A DNA stretch of 35,981 bases from Clostridia bacterium (GTDB lineage: Bacteria; Bacillota; Clostridia; Oscillospirales; CAG-382), in assembly GCA_017466805.1 (NCBI GenBank), contig JAFTTN010000073.1, positions 1 through 35,981 of the forward strand. The letters run 5' to 3'. Below the pieces are notes generated by a model, which ran no database searches, was not told where the DNA came from, and worked only from the letters and a program-made list of their open reading frames with translations. A program made the translations under genes and the position numbers. Every line of letters starts with the position of its first letter. The stretch's first letter is position 1. Below are positions 9,964 through 19,257 of this stretch, piece by piece.

Positions 9964-10804
9964 CCGCTCCTACGTTTATTCCTACCGCCTGACCTTCAAT
10001 AAAATATCCCGTATAGGTTCTGCCGGTTGTAAAGGTATATACCGATTGCTCGCCGTGCACGTATTCGCCCTTTTCGTTAAGAACGAAATTACCGTTTTCG
10101 TCAACCGTGCGCGTGTCCATAAGGTTGTTTCTGAAAGTGCCGTTGTAGCGCTCGCCGTTGGTCCACATATAAACACCCTTTTCGCCGTCGCGCTTGTCTT
10201 CTTTAAAATAACCTTCGTAACGGTCGCCGCTTTAATATGTCATAACGCCGTAGCCGTGCTTTAAATCGTTTTCGAAATAACCGTTGTAGGAAGCGCCGGA
10301 AGCCCATTTGAATTCACCCTTGCCGCTTCTTACGTCGTTTGCAAAGCTGCCGATATAGGAATTTCCGTTGGCGTAGGTAAATTTGCCGGTGCCGTGCTTT
10401 TGCGAGTTAAGGAACGAGCCTTCGTAAATATCGCCGTTTGCATACTTAAATACGCCCGTTCCGGTGATTTCATCGTTTTGGAAATAGCCTTCGTAAATAT
10501 CGCCGGTTGCGGAATAGCTCATAATTCCGTGACCGTGTCTGCATCCGTTAACAATTTCGCCGATATAAACGTCGCCGTTTGCATAGTTGATCGTGCGGTT
10601 GTAGTAATCAAGCGTAGCTTCGGTGTCGTTTTGGTATTTAATAGTGCCGCTAACAGGCTGACCGTTTTCGGCTTCACCCAAAAACTTCGCGCCGTTCGGC
10701 AACGTGGTGTAGCGACCGCCCATAAGCATAATAACGCCGAGTGTGATCGCAACCAAAACTACCGCCGCAATAAGAATTATAAGAATAGGGTTAGTCTTTT
10801 TCAT
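9947..10804 (-). pseudogene. MORN-repeat membrane protein interrupted by in-frame TAA
   Basis: The gene reads as one frame of 286 codons with a single internal stop, TAA at 10234-10232. Residues about 8-30 form a transmembrane helix with a short cytosolic start. Then come MORN repeats of the pattern Y-x-N/S-G-x-x-Y-x-G-x-F: five before the stop (190 residues) and two more after it (SGDRYEGYF, NGERYNGTF) with a degenerate end. The stop replaces the second residue of the sixth repeat, a position that is Ala, Ser or Thr in the others; TCA to TAA is one base change. Frame and repeat phase are intact on both sides, so this is a recent nonsense change, a base-call error or a readthrough site. The start overlaps the upstream stop as ATGA and has GGAGG. 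MORN repeats bind lipids or proteins; role unknown. Confidence 0.85.
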
Positions 10805-11241
10805 CGACCGTTGCCTCCGTCACCGAATAATTCGCCGAATCCGGCACCCGCACCGTTTAAAAGGTCGGGTAATATATGGTTTAATGCAGCGGCAACAACA
10901 ACCAAACCCAAAAGACATATCAACAGAAAAACAATAGTCGTGTCTTTACCGCGGTATTTGGTTTTCGCCATGCTCAGTCTGTCGGGCGCAATATAGTATC
11001 TGTCGTCGGCTGTTTTTAAAACCGTTTGCGAAAAACTCGTGCCGGGACGAAGCGAGTATTTAAGCGCAGGCGTCATCTTTAAATCAAGCTCGTCTAAAGA
11101 CAACGCGGTTTCGGGGCTCGTTGCATCGATTTCGATAAGCTTTCGAACCAGTCTGCCCAAAAAGCGCGAATTGTAATAGCAGATACACATTGCAACCGAA
11201 GCGCCGAGAACGAACATCCAAATTAAAGTAGTAATTTCCAT
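10801..11241 (-). CDS. two-TM protein of unknown function
   Basis: A 146-residue protein not assigned to a family. Residues about 5-24 form one membrane helix and residues about 102-122 a second. The middle (about 30-98) is a soluble, charged domain with SPETALSLDELDLK and DDRYYIAPDRLSMAKTKY, and the C-terminus is Gly-rich (GAGAGFGELFGDGGNGR). Its stop overlaps the start of the MORN gene (ATGA), so the two are probably made together and could form a membrane complex. It is 26 bases after serS. The start ATG at 11241 has only a modest AAAGG site. The name-like features give no function; it may be a small envelope protein of clostridia. Confidence 0.7.
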   Translation of the reverse strand: MEITTLIWMFVLGASVAMCICYYNSRFLGRLVRKLIEIDATSPETALSLDELDLKMTPALKYSLRPGTSFSQTVLKTADDRYYIAPDRLSMAKTKYRGKDTTIVFLLICLLGLVVVAAALNHILPDLLNGAGAGFGELFGDGGNGR

Positions 11242-11267
11242 TGCATTATACCTTTAAAAAGTTGAAA

Positions 11268-12545
11268 TTATTTAATAATCGTCTTGCCGAGCATATAGGG
11301 CTGAAGCGCCTCGGGAATGTTAACGCTTCCGTCCTCGTTAAGATTGTTTTCAACAAACGCGATAAGCATTCTGGGAGGTGCAACCACGGTGTTGTTAAGG
11401 GTGTGTGCAAGATATTTGCCGTTTTCACCGTCAACGCGAATTTTGAGTCTGCGTGCCTGCGCGTCACCGAGGTTCGAGCAAGAACCGACCTCGAAGTACT
11501 TCTTCTGTCTGGGAGACCAAGCCTCAACGTCAACCGATTTAACCTTCAAGTCTGCAAGGTCGCCCGAGCAGCATTCGATAGTACGAACCGGAATATCGAG
11601 CGAACGGAAAAGATCAACCGTGTTCTGCCAAAGCTTGTCGAACCACATCATAGAATCCTCGGGCTTGCAGATAACGATCATTTCCTGCTTTTCGAATTGG
11701 TGTATACGGTAAACGCCGCGTTCTTCTATACCGTGCGCGCCCTTTTCCTTTCTAAAGCAGGGCGAATAGCTGGTAAGAGTCTTGGGGAGCGCCTTTTCGG
11801 GAATAATCGTGTCGATGTATCTGCCGATCATCGAGTGCTCGCTCGTACCGATAAGGTAAAGGTCCTCGCCCTCTATCTTGTACATCATCGCTTCCATTTC
11901 CGCAAAGCTCATAACGCCGGTAACGACGTTGCTGCGGATCATAAAGGGAGGAATGCAATATTCGAAACCGCGTTTGATCATAAAATCGCGTGCGTATGCA
12001 AGAATAGCCGAATGAAGCTGTGCAAGATCGCCGGTAAGATAATAAAAACCGTTGCCCGCAACCTTTCTTGCGCTGTCAAGATCAAGACCGTTCAGGCGTT
12101 CGAAAATTTCTGCGTGGTAGGGAATATCGAAATCGGGCACCAAAGGCTCGCCAAAGCGTTCTACCTCAACGTTTTCCTCGTCGTTTTTGCCGATAGGAAC
12201 CGAAGGATCGATAATATTGGGAATGCGCATCATAATGGTGTTTATCTTTTCGCCGACTTCCTTTTCCTCTGCGGAAAGCTCGTCGATTTTGCCGCCGTCT
12301 GCAGCAACGGCGCGTTTGACCTCTTCGGCTTCCTCGCGCTTGCCCTGCGCCATAAGCATACCAATCTGCTTCGAGGCTTTGTTACGGTTTGCGCGCAATG
12401 CCTCTACCTCGGTCTTTATTTCGCGGTTGCGCTTATCAAGAGCAATTACCTCGTCGACCAATGCGAGCTTGTCGTCCTGAAATTTCTTTTTGATGTTTTC
12501 CTTAACAGCATCGGGGTTTTCGCGTAAAAATTTAATATCAATCAT
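11268..12545 (-). CDS. serS: seryl-tRNA synthetase (divergent clostridial type)
   Basis: A 425-residue class II aminoacyl-tRNA synthetase of the usual length. An N-terminal coiled coil (residues about 1-105, with MIDIKFLRENPD and many Lys/Glu heptads) binds tRNA-Ser. The catalytic core has the TSE serine motif (234-236), motif 2 (CFRKEKGAHGIEERGVYRIHQF, split here: CFRKEKG and YRIHQFEKQE), GSCSNLGDAQARR, and motif 3 APPRMLIAF with the essential Arg. Pro-Pro precedes the Arg where most bacterial SerRS have Gly-x-Gly-Arg; the TSEHSM block also differs from TAEVPL. This points to a divergent SerRS subgroup. It charges tRNA-Ser in the cytoplasm. It follows parB by 17 bases with GGAG as SD, and no T-box leader is present. 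Confidence 0.95.
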   Translation of the reverse strand: MIDIKFLRENPDAVKENIKKKFQDDKLALVDEVIALDKRNREIKTEVEALRANRNKASKQIGMLMAQGKREEAEEVKRAVAADGGKIDELSAEEKEVGEKINTIMMRIPNIIDPSVPIGKNDEENVEVERFGEPLVPDFDIPYHAEIFERLNGLDLDSARKVAGNGFYYLTGDLAQLHSAILAYARDFMIKRGFEYCIPPFMIRSNVVTGVMSFAEMEAMMYKIEGEDLYLIGTSEHSMIGRYIDTIIPEKALPKTLTSYSPCFRKEKGAHGIEERGVYRIHQFEKQEMIVICKPEDSMMWFDKLWQNTVDLFRSLDIPVRTIECCSGDLADLKVKSVDVEAWSPRQKKYFEVGSCSNLGDAQARRLKIRVDGENGKYLAHTLNNTVVAPPRMLIAFVENNLNEDGSVNIPEALQPYMLGKTIIK

Positions 12546-12562
12546 TTTATGTTTCTCCGTTT

Positions 12563-13453
12563 TTAATTATCGTTTTCAAAAAAATCGTTTCCGCAAATAG
12601 CTTTTATCAAAGCTTCCAAATCGTCGGATCCGGTAAAGGAAATCGTAAGCTTGCCCTTGCCGTCCGCTCCCTGCTTAATGCTTGCTTTTCTTCCGAGCGC
12701 TTCGCTCATATCGTTTTCAAGCTTTCGGTAATAAGCCTTGCTCACAGGGTTTACCTTTGTGTCGCTCTTTTCGTTTCGGTTAAGGAGCGATTTAACGTAT
12801 TGCTCGGTTTGCCGTACCGATAGGGAATTGTTAATAATGAATTCTGCGTGCTTTAAAAGCTCTTCCTTGTCGCATATCTGGGTTAAAGGTACAAGCGTTC
12901 TTGCGTGCCCGTACGAAAGACTGCCGTCCTCGATAAGTAAAAGCACGTCCTCGGGCAGCTTCAAAATTCTCAAAACGTTGGCAACCGCCGTGCGCGATTT
13001 TCCAACTCGCTCCGCCGCCTCCTCCTGAGTCAATCCGAACTTTTCCATAAGGTCGCGGTAACCGCGCGCTTCTTCAACTGCGTTCAGGTTTTCGCGCTGA
13101 AGATTTTCTATCAAAGAAAGCTCTGTGGCAGTCTGCTCGTCAACCTCGCGTATAAGCGCGGGGATTTCGCTCAAGCCTGCAATCTTCGATGCGCGCCATC
13201 TGCGCTCGCCTGCAATAATTTCGTAATATCCGTTTGGCTTCTTGCGTACCGCAATCGGCTGTAATATTCCGTGCCGCCCTATCGAATCGGCAAGCTCCAA
13301 AAGTGCGGTTTCATCAAAATTCGTTCTCGCCTGCGCTCTGTTGGGCTCGATATCGGATATTTTCAGCATCGTAACGCCGCTTTTATCTCGTTCCTCAATA
13401 GCGTTGTCGGCAAGAAGTGCGTCGAGCCCTCTGCCTAAACCCTTTTTTGCCAT
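12563..13453 (-). CDS. parB: chromosome-partitioning protein ParB (Spo0J)
   Basis: A 296-residue ParB. The N-terminal CTP-binding domain has GERRWRAS and ENLQRENLNAVEEA, the two motifs that bind CTP and form the sliding clamp. The central helix-turn-helix (GLTQEEAAERVGKSRTAV) reads parS. The C-terminal segment (from about 240, SKAYYRKLENDMSEALG) is the dimerisation domain. With ParA it segregates the origin region and loads SMC. SD is GGAGG. It lies 12 bases after parA. No parS (TGTTTCACGTGAAACA type) was seen in the window, and the usual neighbours gidB and rnpA are absent, so the locus is probably not at the origin. Confidence 0.95.
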   Translation of the reverse strand: MAKKGLGRGLDALLADNAIEERDKSGVTMLKISDIEPNRAQARTNFDETALLELADSIGRHGILQPIAVRKKPNGYYEIIAGERRWRASKIAGLSEIPALIREVDEQTATELSLIENLQRENLNAVEEARGYRDLMEKFGLTQEEAAERVGKSRTAVANVLRILKLPEDVLLLIEDGSLSYGHARTLVPLTQICDKEELLKHAEFIINNSLSVRQTEQYVKSLLNRNEKSDTKVNPVSKAYYRKLENDMSEALGRKASIKQGADGKGKLTISFTGSDDLEALIKAICGNDFFENDN

Positions 13454-13465
13454 ATATTTCCTCCG

Positions 13466-14239
13466 TTATTTTTCACATCTTCTTATTATTTCGAGCGCAA
13501 CCGCAGAATAAGCCGCCGCCCCCTTGCCGTTTTTGTCGTAATCGGTAATCGGCATACCGTGGCTGGGCGCTTCGCTGATTTTTACACTTCGGGGAATGGG
13601 TGTTCTGAACAGCTTGTCGGCAAAGTATTTTTTAATCTCCTCCAGCACCGCTATCGAAAGATTAAGTCTGCCGTCAAACATATTTACCAATACGCCCAAA
13701 AGTTCTATTTCGGGGTTGTAAAGCTTTTTAATCTGCTTTATCGTCGCGGTAAGCTGCGATAAGCCTTCAAGCGAATAGTATTCGCAAAGCACGGGGATAA
13801 CCACCTGCTTCGCGGCTGTAAGCGAATTAATAGTAAGTAATCCCAGCGAGGGAGGACAGTCGATTATTATGTAATCAAATCTTCCGTCTGCGTCAGCCAA
13901 CGCTTTTTTTAGCTTGAATTCTCTGTCGCTTTCGTCGACAAGCTCAAGCTCCGCACCGACTAAATTCATGCTCGAAGGAATAATCGAAAGTCCGCGTACG
14001 TTGGTCTTAATAACCGCTTCGTCCCATTTAAGCCTGCCGATAAGCAGATCGTATACGCTGCCCGAAATGCTGCGCTTTTTAATTCCTATGCCGCTCGTTG
14101 CGTTGCCCTGCGGGTCGGAGTCGATAAAAAGCACACTCCTTCCGCTCCGTGCAATACAAGCGGCTATATTCAAAGCACTCGTGGTTTTGCCTACTCCGCC
14201 CTTTTGGTTAGCGAAGCAGATTATATGTGATTTACTCAT
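13466..14239 (-). CDS. parA: chromosome-partitioning ATPase ParA (Soj)
   Basis: A 257-residue deviant Walker ATPase. KGGVGKTTSALN carries the signature Lys and the P loop, DSDPQGNAT is the A-prime motif, and DYIIIDCPPSLG is Walker B. It binds DNA non-specifically as an ATP dimer and, with ParB, moves the parS region. Normal length for the short chromosomal class without an N-terminal helix-turn-helix. It is the first gene of the minus-strand operon, preceded by a good promoter (14280-14307) and GAGG. The GTPase-like name MinD is excluded by size and the absence of a membrane-targeting C-terminal helix. Confidence 0.95.
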   Translation of the reverse strand: MSKSHIICFANQKGGVGKTTSALNIAACIARSGRSVLFIDSDPQGNATSGIGIKKRSISGSVYDLLIGRLKWDEAVIKTNVRGLSIIPSSMNLVGAELELVDESDREFKLKKALADADGRFDYIIIDCPPSLGLLTINSLTAAKQVVIPVLCEYYSLEGLSQLTATIKQIKKLYNPEIELLGVLVNMFDGRLNLSIAVLEEIKKYFADKLFRTPIPRSVKISEAPSHGMPITDYDKNGKGAAAYSAVALEIIRRCEK

Positions 14240-14279
14240 ATAAGCCTCAGTTTGTAATAAAGGTATATAATTATAATAT

Positions 14280-14307
14280 AGTATAACAAATTGCGCGGAA
14301 AAGTCAA
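14280..14307 (-). promoter_or_regulatory. promoter of the parA-parB-serS operon
   Basis: On the minus strand, TTGACT (14307-14302) and TATACT (14285-14280) are 16 bases apart. It is the only good promoter before the eight-gene operon. Confidence 0.65.
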
Positions 14308-14376
14308 TATTATGCTACTATTTTTCGAATTTTGTTTACCTCAAATTCATATATATCCTCAAAAATGCGATTTTTG

Positions 14377-14405
14377 TTGACAAGTCGGCGATAATTGTTT
14401 ATTAT
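14377..14405 (+). promoter_or_regulatory. promoter of mscS
   Basis: TTGACA at 14377-14382 and TATTAT at 14400-14405, with 17 bases between. The gap to the mscS ATG (14447) is about 41 bases and includes TCGGAGG. Confidence 0.65.
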
Positions 14406-14446
14406 AATATTTTGAGTAAGTATATTTATTTCGGAGGTATTCCGCA

Positions 14447-15256
14447 ATGGAACAGATATTAAACGATTTGTCGGCTCTGATCGTGCCGTTTGCAAAAGAT
14501 TTCGTCGCGGCTCTCGTCGTATTTTTCGTCGGATTCAAGGTGGTTAATTTCATCACAAAACGAATCAAAAACGGCAAGCTTTTTAAAAATCTCGATAAAT
14601 CCGCCGCAAGCTTTATCGGAAGCTTTATTTCTATTTTTTTAAAAATCGTCGTAATCGTGTCGGTCGTCGCAATTCTCGGCGTGCCGATGAGCTCTGTCGT
14701 AGCGCTTATCGCTTCCGCCGGCGTTGCTATCGGTCTTGCAGTTCAGGGGGCGTTGTCAAACCTTGTCGGCGGTATGATGATATTGCTCTTCCGCCCCTTC
14801 CGTGTCGGCGACCATATCGAAGCCGAGGGCGCCTCGGGCAAGGTGCGCGAAATATCGGTTTTCTATACCGTTGTTGCAACCTTCGATAATAAAATCGTAA
14901 CTGTTCCCAACGGAACCCTTACCAATTCGGTAATCGTAAATTATTCCACCGAAAAGCTTCGCCGTGTCGACGTTGAAATTACTGCCGATTACGATAGCGA
15001 TGCCGAAACGGTTAAGCAAACTATACTCGACGTTGCGTTCTCCTGCGAGTTCGCGCTTTCAGACCCCGCTCCCGTTGCAATGATGACCGAATGCGGCGAC
15101 AGTGCAATAAAATACGTTCTGCGCGTATGGTGCGAAAATGCGGATTATTGGAAGGTTCGTGAATTTTTGTTAATCGGTGTTCGCAAGGCGTTCAAGAACG
15201 CAAATATAGAAATACCCTATCCTCAATTAGACGTAAGGATCAGAAAAGACGTATGA
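14447..15256 (+). CDS. mscS: small-conductance mechanosensitive channel MscS
   Basis: A 269-residue MscS with the typical three membrane helices: residues about 12-33, 55-80 and the pore helix (VALIASAGVAIGLAVQGALSNLVGG), rich in Gly/Ala as in the MscS TM3. After it, the beta-domain starts with RPFRVGDHIE, followed by VPNGTLTNSVIVNYS and the C-terminal cage domain. It opens under membrane tension to release solutes on osmotic downshift. Single-copy here. Start has TCGGAGG and its own promoter. The stop overlaps the start of the CapA-like gene (ATGA), so both are probably translated together. Confidence 0.95.
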   Translation: MEQILNDLSALIVPFAKDFVAALVVFFVGFKVVNFITKRIKNGKLFKNLDKSAASFIGSFISIFLKIVVIVSVVAILGVPMSSVVALIASAGVAIGLAVQGALSNLVGGMMILLFRPFRVGDHIEAEGASGKVREISVFYTVVATFDNKIVTVPNGTLTNSVIVNYSTEKLRRVDVEITADYDSDAETVKQTILDVAFSCEFALSDPAPVAMMTECGDSAIKYVLRVWCENADYWKVREFLLIGVRKAFKNANIEIPYPQLDVRIRKDV

Positions 15257-16650
15257 AAAATTCAAAAGTAATTGCATTAATAGCTATCGGCGTTGCCTTT
15301 CTTACCGTTTGCCTTATCTGTATTCCGCAGATATTCGGTAACGATTATGAGGTAAGCGTCTATTCGCCGGTTTCGGTAACCCCTCCTCCCGAAAACGTTT
15401 CGGCTCCCGATGAGGTATCTAAGCCTCAAAACCTAAATTCGCTTTCGCTTGCGATAGAGTATATTATCGAAAATAAAGCATCGCTTGAAACAAGCTTCAA
15501 TTCGCGTATTGATAAAGATTTTCTTTCGCTAATGGCTGAAAAAATAGGCGACGAAGCGGTCGAAAGCCTTGCAAACGCACTCGAAAATGGCAAGGTAAAG
15601 AGCGAGGATTTGCTGAAAATAATAGGCTATTCCGAAAAAGCTCTTTTATCTTTAATCGATAACGATTTAAATCGTACCACGATTCTCGAGAATACCGAAA
15701 ACGGTGTAACCGATCTCGTTTTCGTCGGTGACGTAAGCTTTTCCGACGGCTACAGCGTTATGAATTATTATAACAAAAGGGCAAAAGGCGCCGAAGGCTT
15801 GGTTTCCGAGGAGGTGCTCGGAATACTGCGTTCCGCCACGGTTGCAATGGCGAATAACGAATTCACCTTAACCACACGTGGTAAGCCGATTCCCAACAAA
15901 ATCTGGACCTTCCGCGGCAAGCCCGAAAACGTTTCGATTTATCACGAAATGGGTATCGATATCGTTGGCTTGGCAAACAATCACGCCTTCGACTACGGTC
16001 CCGATTCGCTCACCGATACTCTTGCGACACTCGACGGTGCAGGCATAGCACGGCTCGGCGCCGGCGAAAATCTCGAGGAAGCCAAGGCACCCTATTTCTA
16101 TATCGTCAACGGTATAAAAATCGCTATCGTTGCAGGCTCGGCAATCGACCCCTACAGTACCCGCGGTGCAAGAGAGAATCAAAGCGGTGTTTTCCAAATC
16201 TTCGATACCGTTTCTATGTCGCGTGAGATTACTGCCGCAAAGGAAAAAGCAGATTACGTGATTGCATACGTTCACTGGGGTATAGAAAATACAACAAACC
16301 TAACAGGCGGTCAGAAAAGTATGGGCAAAGCGTTCGTCGATGCGGGCGCGGACGTCGTTATAGGTATGCATTCGCACTGTATGCAGGGCGTTGAATACTA
16401 TAAAGGCAAGCTTATAGTATACAGTCTTGGCAACTTTACCTTCTCCAGCCACGATTTAACATGCTCTATGCTTAAAACAAGCATCACACCCGACGGCGAG
16501 ATAAAGAACGTCTATTATCCTATGATGCAAAAGGATAATTTCACCTATATCAATTCCGGCGAAGCCGGCAAAAGTCAGTTTGAGCTGTTAAAATCTCTGC
16601 TTATTAATACAGAGATTTCAGATGACTACGTGGTAACCGAAATTAATTAA
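15253..16650 (+). CDS. CapA-family protein (poly-gamma-glutamate synthesis-type phosphoesterase fold)
   Basis: A 465-residue protein. Residues about 6-30 form a signal anchor, followed by a Pro/Glu/Ser-rich linker and a small helical region. Residues about 155-430 match the bacterial capsule protein CapA / PGA_cap domain, a calcineurin-like fold: LVFVGDVSFSDG, NEF, LANNHAFDYG, AYVHWGIENT and GMHSHCMQGVEYY with the closing YSLGNF motif. The Asp/Asn/His residues are those expected to hold two metals. In polyglutamate systems CapA works with CapB/C; none is seen here, so the substrate is unknown. It probably faces outside. The start overlaps the mscS stop, and a GHL10-like glycosidase follows after 15 bases, making a three-gene envelope operon. 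Confidence 0.82.
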   Translation: MKNSKVIALIAIGVAFLTVCLICIPQIFGNDYEVSVYSPVSVTPPPENVSAPDEVSKPQNLNSLSLAIEYIIENKASLETSFNSRIDKDFLSLMAEKIGDEAVESLANALENGKVKSEDLLKIIGYSEKALLSLIDNDLNRTTILENTENGVTDLVFVGDVSFSDGYSVMNYYNKRAKGAEGLVSEEVLGILRSATVAMANNEFTLTTRGKPIPNKIWTFRGKPENVSIYHEMGIDIVGLANNHAFDYGPDSLTDTLATLDGAGIARLGAGENLEEAKAPYFYIVNGIKIAIVAGSAIDPYSTRGARENQSGVFQIFDTVSMSREITAAKEKADYVIAYVHWGIENTTNLTGGQKSMGKAFVDAGADVVIGMHSHCMQGVEYYKGKLIVYSLGNFTFSSHDLTCSMLKTSITPDGEIKNVYYPMMQKDNFTYINSGEAGKSQFELLKSLLINTEISDDYVVTEIN

Positions 16651-16665
16651 ATATAAGGGGTATTT

Positions 16666-19242
16666 ATGAAAAAAACATTTTTCGTTTTTCTTGCAATCGC
16701 AATGCTTTTGAGCGTGTTTCCCTGTGCGTCCGTTTCAGCTGCCGAGGAAGATTACTGCTTAAATATCGCTATCGATTCCGTTAATGGCGAGCGTACCGCT
16801 GCAAGCGTTGTCGTATATACCGATGAATTCGGCGAAAGCACCAAAACAAAGGGGAACGGTGTCGAGCTTTCGGTAGATGAAAACGGTATCGTGGCAGCTA
16901 TCGATAAAAACGATTCGCCTATTATCAAAAACGGCTTTGTAATAAGCTTCGGCGCTACCAAAAGAAACCTTGTTTCAATGTTAAAGGTCGGCGCGCACGC
17001 CTATTTCGATAAGGAGCATAATGCCGTTACAATCGTGTCCGAAGGGTATAATCCTTTCACCTCCACGGTTATCGAATACGATGCCATAAACGCTATCCGT
17101 GCCGAAAACAAGCTTATTATCTACCGCGATAAAGCCGAAACAGGTACGAATACTTGGGGCTTAGAGGCTGTTGTTAATGCCGACGGTTACGTTGTATCTG
17201 TCGGAGGAAACAATAATGCTATTCCGGATGGAGGATTTGTTATTTCGGGTGTCGGAAATAAAAAGCAAATCATCGAATCCGCTTGTAATTTGGGCTACAA
17301 AGCCGTGCTCGATGAAGCCTCGCGAACAGTAACCGTTTCGTATGAAAAGGAGAATGCACTCGAAAGCTACGTGCTTCGAAAGAATGAATACTATAAAGCT
17401 TACGAAAATGCACTGAATAGCTTTTCGGATATTCAGCACGAAGCCGTAAAAAGCTCGATTGCAAAGCTTGAATCGCTCTGCGAAAAAATGAAAACTCCCC
17501 TCGAGTCCGATAATATCGGGGAGTTTATGGCACTTGCCTATTCGTTCGAATGCGAAGCCGCTGTCTGTGCAGATACATTGGTGCCCTTCGTGCCCGTTGA
17601 GTCAAGAGCTCTCTGGCTGCGTATCCCGACAAAGAACGATACCGCTACCGTAGAAAAGACGGTAAAGGAAATACACGAAATGGGCTTTAATTCGGTGTGT
17701 ATCGAAATTCTTTTCGATTCCACCACCATAATGCCGATGCCCGAGTCGTCGCTTTTTGAGCAGAATCCTGCATTCAAGGGCAACGATATGCTAAAGCTTT
17801 ATATCGATGAATTCCATAAATACGACATAGAGGTGCACGCCTGGATGTCCTGCTACCGCGTGGGGCACGACGGCTCCTCCAACGTAAAATATTCAGTTGC
17901 AAAGAAAAAGCCCGAATGGCTCAATACCGACCAAAACGGCTCGACTACAGTTAACAACGAATACGGAAACGCATATTTTCTTAATCCCGCTCTTACCGAG
18001 GTGCGTGAATTTCTTCTCGAAACCTATCGTTATATTCTCGAAAACTACGCAATCGACGGATTCCAGCTCGATTACGTCCGCTATCCCGAAAATACTAAAG
18101 TGAACTACGGCTACGACGAATATACGATTACCGAATTCTGCAAAAAATACGCAATGGAAAAAGCACCCACCGCGTCTTCGCAAAAGGGTTGGAACGAATG
18201 GTGCGAATTCCGTGCTTCCTTCGTAACACAGCTTGTTACAGAGGTTGGTGCTTTAATCAAGGAAATCCGTCCCGACGTGCTTTTCTCCTGCGACGTTGCG
18301 CCCGATTATGCAACAAGCAAAACCAAAATGTGCCAGGATTCTCAAAAATGGATTTCCGAAGGCTTGGTAGATATAATCTATCCTATGGCTTACGGCACAA
18401 CCGATGCCGTTGCAAAATGGACGGGTATAACCGTTGACCTTGCGGGAAATAAGGTGCAAACGGTTATCGGTCTGCGTGATAACGGTGCCGCTATCTACCG
18501 CGAGCAAATTATACGCGCTCGTGAATGCAATGCCGACGGTACGGCATTCTTCTCGTACAGCCAATACGTTGCGGGCGATTATGAAGAATTCATTAAAAAC
18601 ACCGTATTCTCAAAAGAAGCTTTCTGCCCGTCATATAATGCGAAAAATGCGGTGATCGCACAGTTGCTTCATATCTGCGAAACGGTAGATAAACGTATGC
18701 CGCTTGCTCTCACAAGCGTTCCGCAGGATATCAAGGATTATGCAAATGCGCTTTCCACGCTTGCGGATAAGCTTAAGGACAGCGATATAAATGCTCAAAA
18801 AACCGAAATCGAAAACGCGGTTAAGGACGGATATGCGCTTGCCGATTTATATAAGAGCTCCGAAAACGGTATTTCGGAATATCTCGAGTCCGCTTTGCGT
18901 GTCGTAGAAAAAACGTTTCTGAATTCGCGTGATGCCGAAAAAGCGGCGTATGCTGCCGAGAATACGCCAAAGCAAGAGGAATCGCAAGAAAACGATGAAG
19001 CTTCTTCTGACGATGACGAAACCAACGAGCTCAGCGTTTTCGAACGTATAGTTCAAATATTCTTTATTATCGTTATGACAGTCGGCGTTTTGGGCTTGCC
19101 GGTGTATTATTGGCTCAATGCGCGAAAAAAGCGCATAACCGAATCTGATTCTGTTGATAACGGCGACGATTCGTGTGACGAACCCAAAGAAGACGCGGAG
19201 ATAGAAGAAACAGTAGAAACTTCCGAAGAGACCGAAGAATAA
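16666..19242 (+). CDS. membrane-anchored GHL10-type (DUF187-like) glycosidase
   Basis: An 858-residue exported protein. Residues 1-25 are a signal peptide. Residues about 28-225 contain two related beta-rich modules, each with a (N/D)GGFVIS or KNGFVIS element and VSMLKVGAHAYFD or IIESACNLGYKAVLD. Residues about 312-645 are a TIM-barrel hydrolase-like domain: ESRALWLR, GFNSVCIEILFDS, VHAWMSCYR, and IDGFQLDYVRYP, whose Asp is the likely catalytic acid. This matches the family with YngK, whose members probably cleave peptidoglycan or related polymers. A helical part (about 650-760) leads to an acidic linker, one transmembrane helix (about 796-816), KKR, and a strongly acidic cytoplasmic tail. 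Start has AGGGG. Exact substrate unknown. Confidence 0.85.
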   Translation: MKKTFFVFLAIAMLLSVFPCASVSAAEEDYCLNIAIDSVNGERTAASVVVYTDEFGESTKTKGNGVELSVDENGIVAAIDKNDSPIIKNGFVISFGATKRNLVSMLKVGAHAYFDKEHNAVTIVSEGYNPFTSTVIEYDAINAIRAENKLIIYRDKAETGTNTWGLEAVVNADGYVVSVGGNNNAIPDGGFVISGVGNKKQIIESACNLGYKAVLDEASRTVTVSYEKENALESYVLRKNEYYKAYENALNSFSDIQHEAVKSSIAKLESLCEKMKTPLESDNIGEFMALAYSFECEAAVCADTLVPFVPVESRALWLRIPTKNDTATVEKTVKEIHEMGFNSVCIEILFDSTTIMPMPESSLFEQNPAFKGNDMLKLYIDEFHKYDIEVHAWMSCYRVGHDGSSNVKYSVAKKKPEWLNTDQNGSTTVNNEYGNAYFLNPALTEVREFLLETYRYILENYAIDGFQLDYVRYPENTKVNYGYDEYTITEFCKKYAMEKAPTASSQKGWNEWCEFRASFVTQLVTEVGALIKEIRPDVLFSCDVAPDYATSKTKMCQDSQKWISEGLVDIIYPMAYGTTDAVAKWTGITVDLAGNKVQTVIGLRDNGAAIYREQIIRARECNADGTAFFSYSQYVAGDYEEFIKNTVFSKEAFCPSYNAKNAVIAQLLHICETVDKRMPLALTSVPQDIKDYANALSTLADKLKDSDINAQKTEIENAVKDGYALADLYKSSENGISEYLESALRVVEKTFLNSRDAEKAAYAAENTPKQEESQENDEASSDDDETNELSVFERIVQIFFIIVMTVGVLGLPVYYWLNARKKRITESDSVDNGDDSCDEPKEDAEIEETVETSEETEE

Positions 19243-19257
19243 TTACAAAAACAAAAT

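Noticed and set aside
11241..12527. A 428-residue open frame on the plus strand opposite serS
   Set aside because: It is a frame-shadow: no SD, no domain, unlike composition (many Val, Asn, Arg), and serS is unambiguous on the other strand.
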